Assembly (NCBI GenBank): GCA_942490645.1
Contig: CALNXN010000002.1
Span: 310,001-374,000 of the forward strand
From: CALNXN01 sp942490645
Lineage (GTDB): Bacteria; Pseudomonadota; Alphaproteobacteria; Rhodobacterales; Rhodobacteraceae
Direction of reading: 5' to 3'
Length of the DNA stretch: 64,000 bases
The first letter of the stretch is position 1. Each line of letters begins with the position of its first letter. The notes below the pieces were generated by a model that worked only from the letters and a program-made list of their open reading frames with translations, was not told where the DNA came from and ran no database searches. Positions 28,276 to 37,179 of the stretch are shown here, piece after piece. Position numbers and translations under genes: made by a program.

Positions 28276-29364
28276 ATGCAAACCATCAAAGCCGCCGTCT
28301 GCCATGCTTTTGGCGAACCCCTTGTCATCGAGACGATCCAACTGCGTGCGCCCGAAATGGGCGAAGTTGAAGTCAGCCTTGATGCTGTTGCGATCTGCCA
28401 TTCGGATATTTCCTTTGCCGATGGCGCGTGGGGCGGATCACTGCCTGCGGTTTACGGCCATGAAGCCGCCGGATTGGTCAGCGCTGTCGGATCGGGCGTG
28501 CGTGGCGTTGCGGTAGGCGACAGTGTGGTGGTGACTCTGATCCGGTCTTGCGGCACCTGTGCATCCTGCGCTGGCGGTAAACCCACCAACTGCGAGACGC
28601 CCTATGATGGCGACCATGGCCCGATCAAGACAGCGGATGGCGGCAAGCTGCATCAGGCGATGGCCACAGGGGCATTTGCCGAAAAAGTGGTTGTCGATCA
28701 AAGACAAGTCGTAAAGGTCAACCCGGAGATGCCCAAGGACGCGGCGTCTTTGATTGCCTGCGGTGTGATCACCGGCGTGGGTGCGGTGGTCAATGCAGCC
28801 AACCTGCGCGCCGGTCAGGACGTGGTCGTGATTGGTGCCGGCGGTGTCGGGTTGAATGCCATTCAAGGCGCGCGCATTGCCGGGGCGCGGCGGATCGTGG
28901 CCGTGGACATGAGCGAAGAAAAGTTGGCGATTGCCAAGGAGTTTGGCGCAACGGATGGGGTTCTGGCCACAGATGCAAAACCCTGGAAGGCCGCAATCAA
29001 GGCCATGGGGCGCGGCGCGGATGCGGTGATCGTGACCGTGGGTGCCATTCCCGCCTATGATCAGGCGCCGCGTTATCTGGGGCGCGGTGGCAAGGTCATC
29101 ATGGTGGGCATGCCACATTCGGGGGCTGTCTCGACCTATGAACCGGTGATGCTGGCGGCCGTGGGGCAAGGCATGATCGGTTCCAAAATGGGCGACGTGG
29201 TGATCCAGCGCGATATTCCGTGGATGGTGGACCTTTATGAGCAGGGTCGGCTGAAGCTGGACGAGTTGATTTCAGGGCGCTGGACGCTGGAGCAGATCAA
29301 CGAAGCCATCGCCGACACGAAGACGGGTGCAGCGCGGCGCAATGTGATTGTTTTCGACCGCTGA
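28276..29364 (+). CDS. Zinc-dependent alcohol dehydrogenase (class III-like MDR)
   Basis: 362 residues. Catalytic zinc ligands are in AICHSDIS and GHEAAG, the structural zinc loop is CGTCASCAGGKPTNC, and the NAD motif is GAGGVGLNAIQGARIAGA. These resemble class III/aryl-alcohol-type dehydrogenases without being diagnostic of glutathione-dependent FDH. Start ATG at 28276. It stands 95 bases after the MFS gene and 79 before an enolase-superfamily gene, so it may form a short transcription unit with the latter. Confidence 0.9.
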   Translation: MQTIKAAVCHAFGEPLVIETIQLRAPEMGEVEVSLDAVAICHSDISFADGAWGGSLPAVYGHEAAGLVSAVGSGVRGVAVGDSVVVTLIRSCGTCASCAGGKPTNCETPYDGDHGPIKTADGGKLHQAMATGAFAEKVVVDQRQVVKVNPEMPKDAASLIACGVITGVGAVVNAANLRAGQDVVVIGAGGVGLNAIQGARIAGARRIVAVDMSEEKLAIAKEFGATDGVLATDAKPWKAAIKAMGRGADAVIVTVGAIPAYDQAPRYLGRGGKVIMVGMPHSGAVSTYEPVMLAAVGQGMIGSKMGDVVIQRDIPWMVDLYEQGRLKLDELISGRWTLEQINEAIADTKTGAARRNVIVFDR

Positions 29365-29383
29365 CGCGGCCGACCGGCCGGGA

Positions 29384-29426
29384 GCCCTGCCCCCGGACCC
29401 CCGAGGTATTTGGGACCATTTGGAAG
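29384..29426. repeat. Rhodobacterales-type GC-rich intergenic repeat, copy 1
   Basis: The gap between the dehydrogenase and enolase genes contains GCCCCCGGACCCCC followed by GGTATTTGGGACC and an A/G-rich end. A related element occurs at 41631-41668 (reverse orientation), and its TATTTGG...AAGATGAAG half recurs at 43679-43711. From memory, elements of this shape are scattered through many Rhodobacterales genomes. Confidence 0.5.
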
Positions 29427-29443
29427 ATCAGTGGGAGTACGTC

Positions 29444-30676
29444 ATGAAGCTGAGCGGTTTGGATGTCATCATCACGGCGCCACCAGCCCCCGGTTGGGGT
29501 GGGCGCTATTGGATTTTGGTGAAACTGACGACGGACACCGGGATTGTTGGTTGGGGTGAATGCTATGCCTCTTCGGTGGGCCCAAATGCCATGCGCGCTG
29601 TCATCGAAGATGTCTTTGAGCGGCACATGGCCGGAGAAAACCCCGAGAACATCGAGTTGATGTTTCGCCGGGCTTATTCGTCGGGTTTCACGCAAAGGCC
29701 TGATCTAAGTGTCATGGGGGCGTTTTCGGGTTTGGAGATTGCGTGTTGGGACATTCTTGGCAAGGCACGCGGCAGACCTGTGCATGCGCTGCTGGGCGGG
29801 CGCATGAACGACCGTATTCGCGCATATACTTACCTCTACCCGTTGCCGCACCACGACCTTTCGGACTTTTGGACGTCGCCCGAAATGGCGGCCGAGTCCG
29901 CCGTGGCGATGGTTGAAAAGGGCTACACAGCCGTCAAGTTCGATCCCGCTGGCCCCTACACATTGCGCGGCGGGCACATGCCTGCGATGAGCGATATCTC
30001 GATGTCGGTGGCGTTTTGCAAGGCGATCCGGGAGGCCGTCGGGGACCGCGCGGATTTGCTCTTTGGCACGCATGGTCAGTTTTCCACGGCAGGTGCCATT
30101 CGGTTGGGGCAAGCCTTGGAGCCCTATGCGCCACTTTGGTATGAAGAGCCCATTCCGCCAGATGCCGTCGGAGAAATGGCCAAGGTCGCGCGCGCGGTCC
30201 GTATTCCCGTGGCCACCGGAGAGCGGTTGACCACGAAGGCGGAGTTTGCCGATGTCTTGCGGTCCGGGGCCGCGACAATCCTGCAACCTGCGCTCGGGCG
30301 CGCGGGCGGTATCTGGGAGATGAAGAAGGTCGCCGCCATTGCAGAGGTCTATAATGCGCAGATGGCACCGCATCTTTATGCGGGACCGATTGAGTGGGCC
30401 GCCAACATTCACCTCGCGGCATCCATCCCGAATATCCTGATGGCCGAAACGATCGAGACGGAGTTTCATGACGCTCTGATCAAGGGCAGCATCCGGGTGA
30501 AGAACGGGTTTATCACGCCACCAGACGCGCCCGGCCTTGGCATCGACGTGGACGAGGATTTGGCGCGCGCGCACCCCTATACTGGCGACGGGCTGCACCT
30601 GCAAATGCAGGAAGCGCCCTGCGATTATGTGAACGGGAATGCGTTTGCAGGTGGGGCGCCTGTGCTGAAAGGCTAG
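29444..30676 (+). CDS. Mandelate racemase/muconate lactonizing enzyme family protein
   Basis: 410 residues of the enolase superfamily. GLDVIITAPP and the capping domain precede a TIM barrel with AVKFDPAG (Lys-x-Asp), GTHGQFS, YEEPIPPD, TGERLTTK (Glu) and APHLYAGPI (His). This set resembles the sugar-acid dehydratase branch (galactonate or related) rather than true muconate cycloisomerases. The start at 29444 follows GGGAG. Paired with the upstream alcohol dehydrogenase. Exact substrate not deducible. Confidence 0.87.
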   Translation: MKLSGLDVIITAPPAPGWGGRYWILVKLTTDTGIVGWGECYASSVGPNAMRAVIEDVFERHMAGENPENIELMFRRAYSSGFTQRPDLSVMGAFSGLEIACWDILGKARGRPVHALLGGRMNDRIRAYTYLYPLPHHDLSDFWTSPEMAAESAVAMVEKGYTAVKFDPAGPYTLRGGHMPAMSDISMSVAFCKAIREAVGDRADLLFGTHGQFSTAGAIRLGQALEPYAPLWYEEPIPPDAVGEMAKVARAVRIPVATGERLTTKAEFADVLRSGAATILQPALGRAGGIWEMKKVAAIAEVYNAQMAPHLYAGPIEWAANIHLAASIPNILMAETIETEFHDALIKGSIRVKNGFITPPDAPGLGIDVDEDLARAHPYTGDGLHLQMQEAPCDYVNGNAFAGGAPVLKG

Positions 30677-30998
30677 AGGTGTGCGGGCCGGGTGGTGCAC
30701 GCGGCGAGACCAATGAACGCACCGCGCGCGCAACGGCCCGAGATGGGGCCCCGGGGCAGGCTGGACGTGGAGCCTGCGGACCTTAAAAAACAGGGGATTT
30801 GCGGGGGTGACATCTGTGCACCCCCTGTGCACCCCCCGTACACCGCCGGTGGCGTTTTGCGCCGAATTTGCGGGCTTAAGCCTGCGCGCGGTCTGTAAAG
30901 GTTGATGGCGTAAAAACGGTGCGGGCGGCGCTGCGACGGCGGGCACGTATGACCCGGAAAAACGGATCGCTATTGCGGGAGCGTGACCGCTTGTTGGG
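30677..30998. other. 322-base intergenic region without a convincing gene
   Basis: The two flanking genes converge here. It holds an A-run followed by G-rich sequence, the three-fold GTGCACC repeat at 30816-30844, and an imperfect palindrome GCGGGCTTAAGCCTGC at 30870-30885. The short frame running from 30919 into the MFS gene is antisense to it and not convincing. No T-run terminator is evident. Confidence 0.6.
30816..30844 (+). repeat. Three helically phased GTGCACC repeats, copy 1
   Basis: GTGCACC at 30816, GTGCACC at 30827 and GTACACC at 30838: exact 11-base spacing, about one helical turn. The same arrangement, three times at 11-base spacing, occurs at 43594-43622. Both copies read on the same strand in short non-coding gaps. 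Confidence 0.75.
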
Positions 30999-32165
30999 TC
31001 AGCTTTCGGCTGGTGGGGGTGCCGCTGTTCGATTGAATGCGAAAAGCATTGCGATGGCCAAAGCCATGAGAACCGATCCCAAGACAAAAGTGGAATTCAC
31101 ATTCTCCAGACGATCGGCAATGGCGCCAGCTAACGGTGGGGCGATCATCATCAAGACATAATATATCGAATAAAACACCCCGGTTCCGAACGCGCGTGCT
31201 TGGGGAGGGAGAATATATCCCGGCATCGAGACGATAGGTCCCGGTGCCAACCCGATAACAAGGCCACCGACACAAAATGCCAAAGTGATGTATGACACTG
31301 GCAGATAAAGAAGCGCTGGAAAAAACACGACACCTCCGACAAGGCTTGCACATACAATCGTGTTCCCACGCCCTGTCCGATCGGCCATCCATCCACCTAA
31401 CGGAATAGCGAGCGTGGCAATCAGCATGTACAGGCTCGTCGCCGAACTGGCCGCTGTGTTGGTCAGGCCCCGTTCAATCAAAATCAGTGGCCCAAAGCCG
31501 AAAACCATGGCGAACGCCGCGTTGTACAATCCCCAAAGCAACCCCGCATAGGCCAGCGGCCCCCACGGCAGAGAGGCCATTCTTATCTTGCTGTCGCCGC
31601 TTTGCGCGCCCGCTGGGGTGCGATAAAAAACGCCGAATAAGACAAGGGCCGCAACCGTCAAAAGCATCAGACCATTCCATGCAAGGTCCAGCCCTCCGAC
31701 TTCTGCCAAAACGGGTAACACCAACAAGCTCAGCGCAATTCCCAAAGGCCAGGAGCTGATGAAAATCGCCAGTGCCGTTGAAAGTCTATGCCCTGCAAAC
31801 CAATCAATAACCATTTTGGTCATCAAAACATTGATCACCACACCACCGACACCGGAGACAACGCGCCCCGCAATGGCCATACCGAGCGTTTGCGCATAGG
31901 CGACCATTGATCCACCGATCACCATCAGCAAAAGGCTGGCGAAAACGGTCCGTTTGTCACCAAACCAAGTTGCAACAGAACCACCAAGAGTTGCGACGAT
32001 AACACCTGGGCCAAGGTACAGGCCCATCAGCAATCCGATATCCACCAACGTGAGAGCAAGGCTTTCAATGATCAAAGGTGAAAGTGCGGCAATGGATTGA
32101 AACTGAAATGCCATTGTCGTCCGTGCAAAGAACAACACGAACAAAATCAACCATCGCGTTTGCAT
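30999..32165 (-). CDS. MFS transporter
   Basis: 388 residues, twelve hydrophobic spans. The helix 2-3 loop has WFGDKRT in place of a classical motif A, and the central loop is short and polar (GAQSGDSKIR). A second-half loop reads GGWMADRTGRGNT. It resembles cyanate/nitrate-type or general small-anion MFS carriers, with no clear substrate. The ATG at 32165 is preferred over a TTG two codons upstream. It runs parallel to the downstream end of the catabolic locus but lies past its last gene by about 150 bases, so co-regulation is uncertain. Confidence 0.87.
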   Translation of the reverse strand: MQTRWLILFVLFFARTTMAFQFQSIAALSPLIIESLALTLVDIGLLMGLYLGPGVIVATLGGSVATWFGDKRTVFASLLLMVIGGSMVAYAQTLGMAIAGRVVSGVGGVVINVLMTKMVIDWFAGHRLSTALAIFISSWPLGIALSLLVLPVLAEVGGLDLAWNGLMLLTVAALVLFGVFYRTPAGAQSGDSKIRMASLPWGPLAYAGLLWGLYNAAFAMVFGFGPLILIERGLTNTAASSATSLYMLIATLAIPLGGWMADRTGRGNTIVCASLVGGVVFFPALLYLPVSYITLAFCVGGLVIGLAPGPIVSMPGYILPPQARAFGTGVFYSIYYVLMMIAPPLAGAIADRLENVNSTFVLGSVLMALAIAMLFAFNRTAAPPPAES

Positions 32166-32322
32166 CAGCAACTATCCCAGAACACTGAAACCCCACGGCC
32201 TTGCGGGCACATCCGGTAAGCCTAGTCGCGCGCGCGCATTTTAGCCAAGGTTAATCGGCGGTCCCTCACAAAGGGGCGCAGAGCAAAAGCGCGCTTCGGT
32301 GAGATACCGGACCGGCGCGCCC

Positions 32323-33015
32323 TCAGGTGCGGGAGGCTTCAAACGCGGCCCAGACGGCTTCGAACTGCTCGAACGTCAGGGATTTGCCCTTCACCGCGTC
32401 GAAGATGATCTTTTCGGATGTCATCAACGTGGCAATCGCGCTTTCCAAAAGTGGCACAACCTCGGGCGGGATCACCAGCGCGCCGTGGCGGTCGGCGTGG
32501 ATCAGATCGCCGTCCGCGACGCTCATGCCGAAAATTTCGACCCGCCCACCGATGCCCACGACATGAACAAACCCGTGGCTTGGCCCGATGGAGCCGGCAA
32601 CAACCGGGTAGCCGTCCGGCAAATCGCCCAGATCGCGCATCACACCGTCCGTCAGCGTGCCAGAAATGCCGAAGGATTTGTGGATGTTGGTGTTGATCTC
32701 GCCCCAATAGGCGCCGATGGCGTTGGGCACGTCCAGATCCTGTACCACGGCCACGGCGGGACGCGGGCCACCCGCCATGTGTTCGTAATAATCCATGCGC
32801 CGCGCCTTGATCACCTCGGGGGCCTCTTCGGGCGGGGCCACGGCGCGGATGCGCGCTGTGCGGGCATAGCCGACCATCGCCTGACCGGGGGCGGAGCAGA
32901 CCATGGTGCCGCGGGTGAAGGCGTTGAACCCACGCTTGCCTTGTGCCACTTCGATGGCGTTGCAGACCGTGGGTGTGTCCACCGATTGCAACAGTTTGAG
33001 AAGGCTCGCTTCCAT
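32323..33015 (-). CDS. RraA-family protein (HMG/CHA aldolase-like)
   Basis: 230 residues. The RraA fold signature includes DTPTVCNAIE, the glycine-rich NAIGAYWGEI, GVMRDLGDLPDGYPV with the Arg-Asp pair, and GMSVADGDLIHADRHGALVIP with the metal-binding Asp. Many members are class II aldolases or decarboxylases acting on 4-carboxy-4-hydroxy-2-oxo acids; others regulate RNase E. The enzymatic type fits a catabolic locus. Its ATG overlaps the MetE-like gene stop. The last gene of the leftward locus. Confidence 0.88.
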   Translation of the reverse strand: MEASLLKLLQSVDTPTVCNAIEVAQGKRGFNAFTRGTMVCSAPGQAMVGYARTARIRAVAPPEEAPEVIKARRMDYYEHMAGGPRPAVAVVQDLDVPNAIGAYWGEINTNIHKSFGISGTLTDGVMRDLGDLPDGYPVVAGSIGPSHGFVHVVGIGGRVEIFGMSVADGDLIHADRHGALVIPPEVVPLLESAIATLMTSEKIIFDAVKGKSLTFEQFEAVWAAFEASRT

Positions 33016-34142
33016 CAGCTTGCACCCGCGAGTGCGGCCCCTTCGGACAGGGCGCGCAGTTTGGCATAGGCGATATCGGGGTCGACGGCGCCAAAGCCCG
33101 CGAATGTGCCAAACCCGCAATCCGACCCCGCGATCACGCGCTCCGCGCCGACGATGGGCGTGAACCGTTCGATCCGCTGGGCGACGACCTGCGGGTGTTC
33201 GACGAAGTTGGTAGTGGTGTCCACGACGCCCGGCACCAGCACCTTGTCGTCGGGAATGTCCGCTTTGCGGTCGCGGAATACGGTCCATTCATGCGCATGG
33301 CGCGGGTTGGAGGTTTCGAACAGAACGTAACGCGCCTTGGCCGCCATCAGCGTGTCGAACACCTTGTCCATACCGATGTCACAGACGTGCGGGCCTTCGT
33401 AATTGCCCCAGCAAATGTGGATGCGCACACGGTCCTGCGGAACATTCGCCAGCGCATGGTTGAGCGCCTCGACATGGGCCGCTGCGATCTTGACGAATTC
33501 CGCGTCCGACAGATCACTGAACAGCATATGCCGCGAGAGGGCCAGATCAGGACAATCCAGTTGCAGGTCGAGACCCGCGGCGATGATCGTCTCATATTCC
33601 TCGCGCATGGCGTCGGCGAGTGCGGCCAGATAGGCGTCCCGCGTGGGGTAATGGTCGTTCTGCAAGAACAGCGAAATCACCCCCGGAGAGGCCGCGTTCA
33701 TAAAGCCGCGTTTGGCCCCATGCTCGGCCATCGCGGCCTTGAGATTGGCGATGTCCTTGCCCAACTCGCCCTGTCCTTTGGAGGTGACCGCACCGGTGCA
33801 CATGGGACGTGCGTATTTCGGCGTGCCCCCATCCTCGGCCAGCCGTTTCAGAAACGTCGGGAATTTCTTGAGGTCGGCGGGCGCATTGCGCGGGCTGTCG
33901 CCGGAAAACCCGGTGTAGCGGTCCTTGACGTATGTGGCATAGCTGATTTTGGAGGTCTCACCGTCGCTGACAATATCGACGCCCGCCGCGACCTGCTTGG
34001 CCACCGTGTCCGAGACAGCCCGCGTCATGGCCGCATCGAACGCGTCCGGATCATAGGGTTTTTCATGCTCGCGGGCGAAGATGAAATCGACCACTTCCTG
34101 GGTGCGGGGCAGGCTGCCGACGTGGGTTGTCTGGATGGTCAT
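33015..34142 (-). CDS. Cobalamin-independent methionine synthase (MetE) C-terminal-like protein
   Basis: 375 residues, only the catalytic barrel of MetE. The start MTIQTTHVGSLPR is the family N-terminus. Zinc ligand region HICWGNYEGPH and the late Cys in SDCGFGTFAG are present, so a methyl-transfer chemistry to a thiol or related acceptor is possible. The N-terminal folate half of true MetE is missing, so it is unlikely to be the housekeeping enzyme. It might demethylate the substrate of this locus. Overlaps rraA-like gene by one base. Confidence 0.87.
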   Translation of the reverse strand: MTIQTTHVGSLPRTQEVVDFIFAREHEKPYDPDAFDAAMTRAVSDTVAKQVAAGVDIVSDGETSKISYATYVKDRYTGFSGDSPRNAPADLKKFPTFLKRLAEDGGTPKYARPMCTGAVTSKGQGELGKDIANLKAAMAEHGAKRGFMNAASPGVISLFLQNDHYPTRDAYLAALADAMREEYETIIAAGLDLQLDCPDLALSRHMLFSDLSDAEFVKIAAAHVEALNHALANVPQDRVRIHICWGNYEGPHVCDIGMDKVFDTLMAAKARYVLFETSNPRHAHEWTVFRDRKADIPDDKVLVPGVVDTTTNFVEHPQVVAQRIERFTPIVGAERVIAGSDCGFGTFAGFGAVDPDIAYAKLRALSEGAALAGAS

Positions 34143-34156
34143 GATATCCTCGGGGG

Positions 34157-35161
34157 TTATTGGAATTTGAAAGCGTCCATGCTGGTGCCGGTCCAGTAGG
34201 AGATAAAACCACAGGGGTCTTGCGACTGGCACATCGACAGGTTGCCCGAACTGGACACGCCCATGTTGCCATTGTCGAGTTGTACCATCGTATGGCTCAT
34301 GCCGAGCATCACATCGCCCTCGCGCAGCACGTAGTTGTTGCGGCTGAGCAGCACATCACCAGAGCAGAGCGACGCCCCGCAAAACGGACGGTGATCATTG
34401 CCAGCGCAGGTGGTATCGCTCCAATCCACCAGCACATCATCCGCACCATCGCCATCGATATCTCCGAACGACAAACCGTTTTGGCCAGCCACGCCTGATC
34501 CGCTGCACATGCGATTGATGTGGCCTTGGGCGATGGCGGGCAGGTTGGGCGATGTGGCGGTGTCATTGTTCAGCCATTCCCCGGTGTCGCCTGAAGTCGC
34601 AAACCGGCCCAAAGCGGCGGGCAGCGGTTGCCCCATTGCCTGCCAGCGGTCCGTGCAATAACGCAGCGTCGTGTCGAGCGCCTCGGGCAAACCTTCGATC
34701 ACATACTGAAACGCCTTGCCCTGCCCTGTATCCAGAACCAGTCGGTCGGCCTCGAACAGGGCGCTGATCATCGGATCAGCCATGGACAGGTACACGGCCG
34801 TGCCGCGTAATTCATCCAGTGAAAACACAGGCAAACGGTATCCGGTCTGACCGACGAACAACACCGCACCCGATTGCGTGTAGGGCGGTTGCCAGTCAAA
34901 AAGGTTGTCTTGAAACGTAACGAAAAGGCCATACGGATCAGTATTGTGGCTTTCATGGCTGCCCGTTTCGATGGCCGGACGCCCCTGCGGAGACGGCGCA
35001 GTACACCCGATGCTAAGCGAGCCGCCGGGATCATTGGCAAACCCGAACAGATACGTCCCGCTGTCCACCGTCGTGCTGGTCCAGCGGGTTTGCGCATGGC
35101 CCACCGAGGCTGCACAGAAAATCGCAACGCTCGCGAAGATACGACATACCATCTGCATCAT
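34157..35161 (-). CDS. Secreted hypothetical protein with one FG-GAP/EF-like motif
   Basis: 334 residues. The N-terminus is a signal peptide (FASVAIFCAASVGHAQ). Numerous Cys suggest disulphides in the periplasm. FGDIDGDGADDVLVDW resembles a calcium-binding FG-GAP/VCBS blade, but I see only one. The rest has no family I recognise. The start overlaps the dipeptidase stop (ATGA). It is an unusual partner for cytoplasmic catabolic enzymes. Confidence 0.75.
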   Translation of the reverse strand: MMQMVCRIFASVAIFCAASVGHAQTRWTSTTVDSGTYLFGFANDPGGSLSIGCTAPSPQGRPAIETGSHESHNTDPYGLFVTFQDNLFDWQPPYTQSGAVLFVGQTGYRLPVFSLDELRGTAVYLSMADPMISALFEADRLVLDTGQGKAFQYVIEGLPEALDTTLRYCTDRWQAMGQPLPAALGRFATSGDTGEWLNNDTATSPNLPAIAQGHINRMCSGSGVAGQNGLSFGDIDGDGADDVLVDWSDTTCAGNDHRPFCGASLCSGDVLLSRNNYVLREGDVMLGMSHTMVQLDNGNMGVSSSGNLSMCQSQDPCGFISYWTGTSMDAFKFQ

Positions 35162-36201
35162 GACCGGCCCCCGGCTTCCAAATGTTTGCTGAGAAAGCCC
35201 AGCCAGTTTTCATGCGTGATCTTGGCGATCAGCGTCTCGGAGTAGCCCTCCGCGCGCATGGCGGCGATCAGATTGGGCAGGTCGGCGGCTGTGCTCAGAC
35301 CTTCGGGCGTGGGTGCCCCGTCATAGTCGGAGCCGAGGGCCACGTGGTCTTCGCCCGCATGGGTGATCATATGCTCCAACTGACGCAGGCAATCAGCAAT
35401 CGTGGCCCGCCCGGTTGTCCAGCCCGCTGCGCTGAGAAACGGCGTCGCAAAATTCAGACCGACCATGCCGTCCGTCTCGCCCACGGCCCCTAGCTGGGCA
35501 TTGGTCAGGTTGCGCGTTGTGCGGCACAGATCAAAGGCGTTGGAATGGGTTGCCACCAGTGGCAAGCCCGCCTCGGCCACGTCCCAGAACCCTTTCATCG
35601 TCAAATGGCTGGTGTCGATCATGATGCCCAAGTCCTTGCACCGTGCAATCAGCCGGTGACCATCGGGCGTCAGCCCCGGCCCGGTGTCGCCATCGCGATT
35701 AAACCCGAAAGGCACGCCCTCCCCAAAGATCGTCGGACGCGACCACACCGGCCCCAGTGAGCGCAAACCCAACGCATAGAGCACGTCGAGCGCCAACAGA
35801 TCCGGGCCAATGCACTCCGCCCCTTCCAGATGCAGCAGGCAGGCCAAGGGATCCCCGACAAAGGTCTGGCCAAGCGTCTGAGCGTCCGTACAAATAGTAA
35901 GAGCGCCCGCGTTTTGCAGCGCGAGCGCGATGCCGATCTGCCCGATCACGGCATCCAGCGCCGGGGCGGCCTCCAGCGCGGGCGGCAGTGGTATGTCAAA
36001 ATCACCGGCGACGAATTTCGAGAAATCGAACGGTGCGCGTGATTGCGGCGCATAGAGCGCAAAGAACCCGCCGCCCAAGCCGCCTGCATGCGCGGATGGC
36101 GTGTTGATATGCCCGATGGGGCGCGCGAAATCAGCCACCGGATCGGTGCTGGAACACCACAGGCGGCTGAGCGCATCATTATGTCCGTCAAAGACCTGCA
36201 T
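35158..36201 (-). CDS. Membrane dipeptidase (peptidase family M19)
   Basis: 347 residues. Renal-dipeptidase fold with the metal HxD in FDGHNDAL, the bridging Glu in LHLEGAECIG, His in DTSHLTMKGFWDV and VATHSNAF, and the late LGSDYDGAPTPEGL. No signal peptide, so cytoplasmic here. M19 enzymes cut dipeptides or related amides, sometimes beta-lactam- or hydantoin-like bonds. It shares overlapping ends with its neighbours in the locus. Confidence 0.9.
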   Translation of the reverse strand: MQVFDGHNDALSRLWCSSTDPVADFARPIGHINTPSAHAGGLGGGFFALYAPQSRAPFDFSKFVAGDFDIPLPPALEAAPALDAVIGQIGIALALQNAGALTICTDAQTLGQTFVGDPLACLLHLEGAECIGPDLLALDVLYALGLRSLGPVWSRPTIFGEGVPFGFNRDGDTGPGLTPDGHRLIARCKDLGIMIDTSHLTMKGFWDVAEAGLPLVATHSNAFDLCRTTRNLTNAQLGAVGETDGMVGLNFATPFLSAAGWTTGRATIADCLRQLEHMITHAGEDHVALGSDYDGAPTPEGLSTAADLPNLIAAMRAEGYSETLIAKITHENWLGFLSKHLEAGGRS

Positions 36202-37166
36202 CAGCCCATCTTGGACGGGCCAGCGGGGTCATCCGTGGCGATGATGTGATAAAGCGATGCCTCTCCGGTCATGGACGGCACGGCGGTGTGCGCCAAACCG
36301 GCCGGAACGGATGCGGTGTCGCCGGGGTTCAGGATCGCCTCGCCGCCGTCCCACATCAGTGTCCAGTGACCGCGCATGGGCATCAGAACGGACGGACGGT
36401 CATGCGTGTGCATGGCTTGCGTCGCGGATGTGCGGGTCACCAGATCGACCTCGAAGCCGGGCTGGTCGCGGATGATCCCTTTTTCCCCGATGACCTTACA
36501 GGGTTTGTCCTTGGCCAATGCGACCATATCCCAATAGCGCCGCACCCCCATCCCGACCACTTGCATTGGGGACATTTCGGGATAATTGGCCAATTCGGCC
36601 TCGGTCAGCACTGGCATCGGAGCCACGCCATCTGGCAGATGTTCGCCCTTTTTGCTGTCGTAAAGCTTGCCATTTTTGCCAAGGACCAACCCGTGATCCT
36701 GCGCGTCCTCGATCACCTGTGGTGCCCAGATCACGCCGCCGCCCGCGTCATCGCCGCCAAGGATCGCCATGATCATCCCATAATCGGTGCCAATGTTTTC
36801 GAAGCCACGGAAAATGCCGGTGGGGATGTTGATGATATCGCCTTCCTCCAGCACAACCTCGCCCGCGGTGCCGTAGCGTCCCCAAAAGAAGCGCCAGCGG
36901 CCCGATAGCACAAAGAATACCTCTGCGGTGCGGTGGCTGTGCAACGAATTGCGGCACTTGGGCGGCTGCCCTGCCGCGCCGATGTTGAAGCCGTGCGGTA
37001 TGGCGATATGGACATGCTGATCGGGGCTTTCCGAGACGCCGCCACCGATGATCGTGAAGTTCTCTTTTTGGTCGCTTCCGGGCGTATGCGCGTCGATGAA
37101 TGCGGTCTTGCAGGGGCGCAGAGCCCCATAGCGCACGATGCGGGTTTCCATTTCAGCAGGGGTCAT
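36201..37166 (-). CDS. Bicupin-domain protein
   Basis: 321 residues with two cupin units. The first has HSHRTAEVFFVLSG...GDIINIPTGIFRGFENIG, the second MHTHDRPSVLMPMRGHWTLMW...PGDTASVPAGLAHTAV. Both keep His ligands for a metal. Members include gentisate-type dioxygenases and isomerases, but overall resemblance is too loose to choose. Its start follows the PNPOx-fold gene by 13 bases and its stop overlaps the dipeptidase start by one base. Confidence 0.85.
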   Translation of the reverse strand: MTPAEMETRIVRYGALRPCKTAFIDAHTPGSDQKENFTIIGGGVSESPDQHVHIAIPHGFNIGAAGQPPKCRNSLHSHRTAEVFFVLSGRWRFFWGRYGTAGEVVLEEGDIINIPTGIFRGFENIGTDYGMIMAILGGDDAGGGVIWAPQVIEDAQDHGLVLGKNGKLYDSKKGEHLPDGVAPMPVLTEAELANYPEMSPMQVVGMGVRRYWDMVALAKDKPCKVIGEKGIIRDQPGFEVDLVTRTSATQAMHTHDRPSVLMPMRGHWTLMWDGGEAILNPGDTASVPAGLAHTAVPSMTGEASLYHIIATDDPAGPSKMG

Positions 37167-37179
37167 TTTGGGTCTCTTT

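Noticed and set aside
29705..31087. A 460-codon minus-strand frame opposite the enolase gene and the gap after it
   Set aside because: The enolase gene is convincing on the plus strand; the antisense translation is basic and low in hydrophobic residues.
30919..31161. Short 80-codon frame after the phased repeats
   Set aside because: Mostly antisense to the MFS gene; no ribosome site or recognisable sequence.
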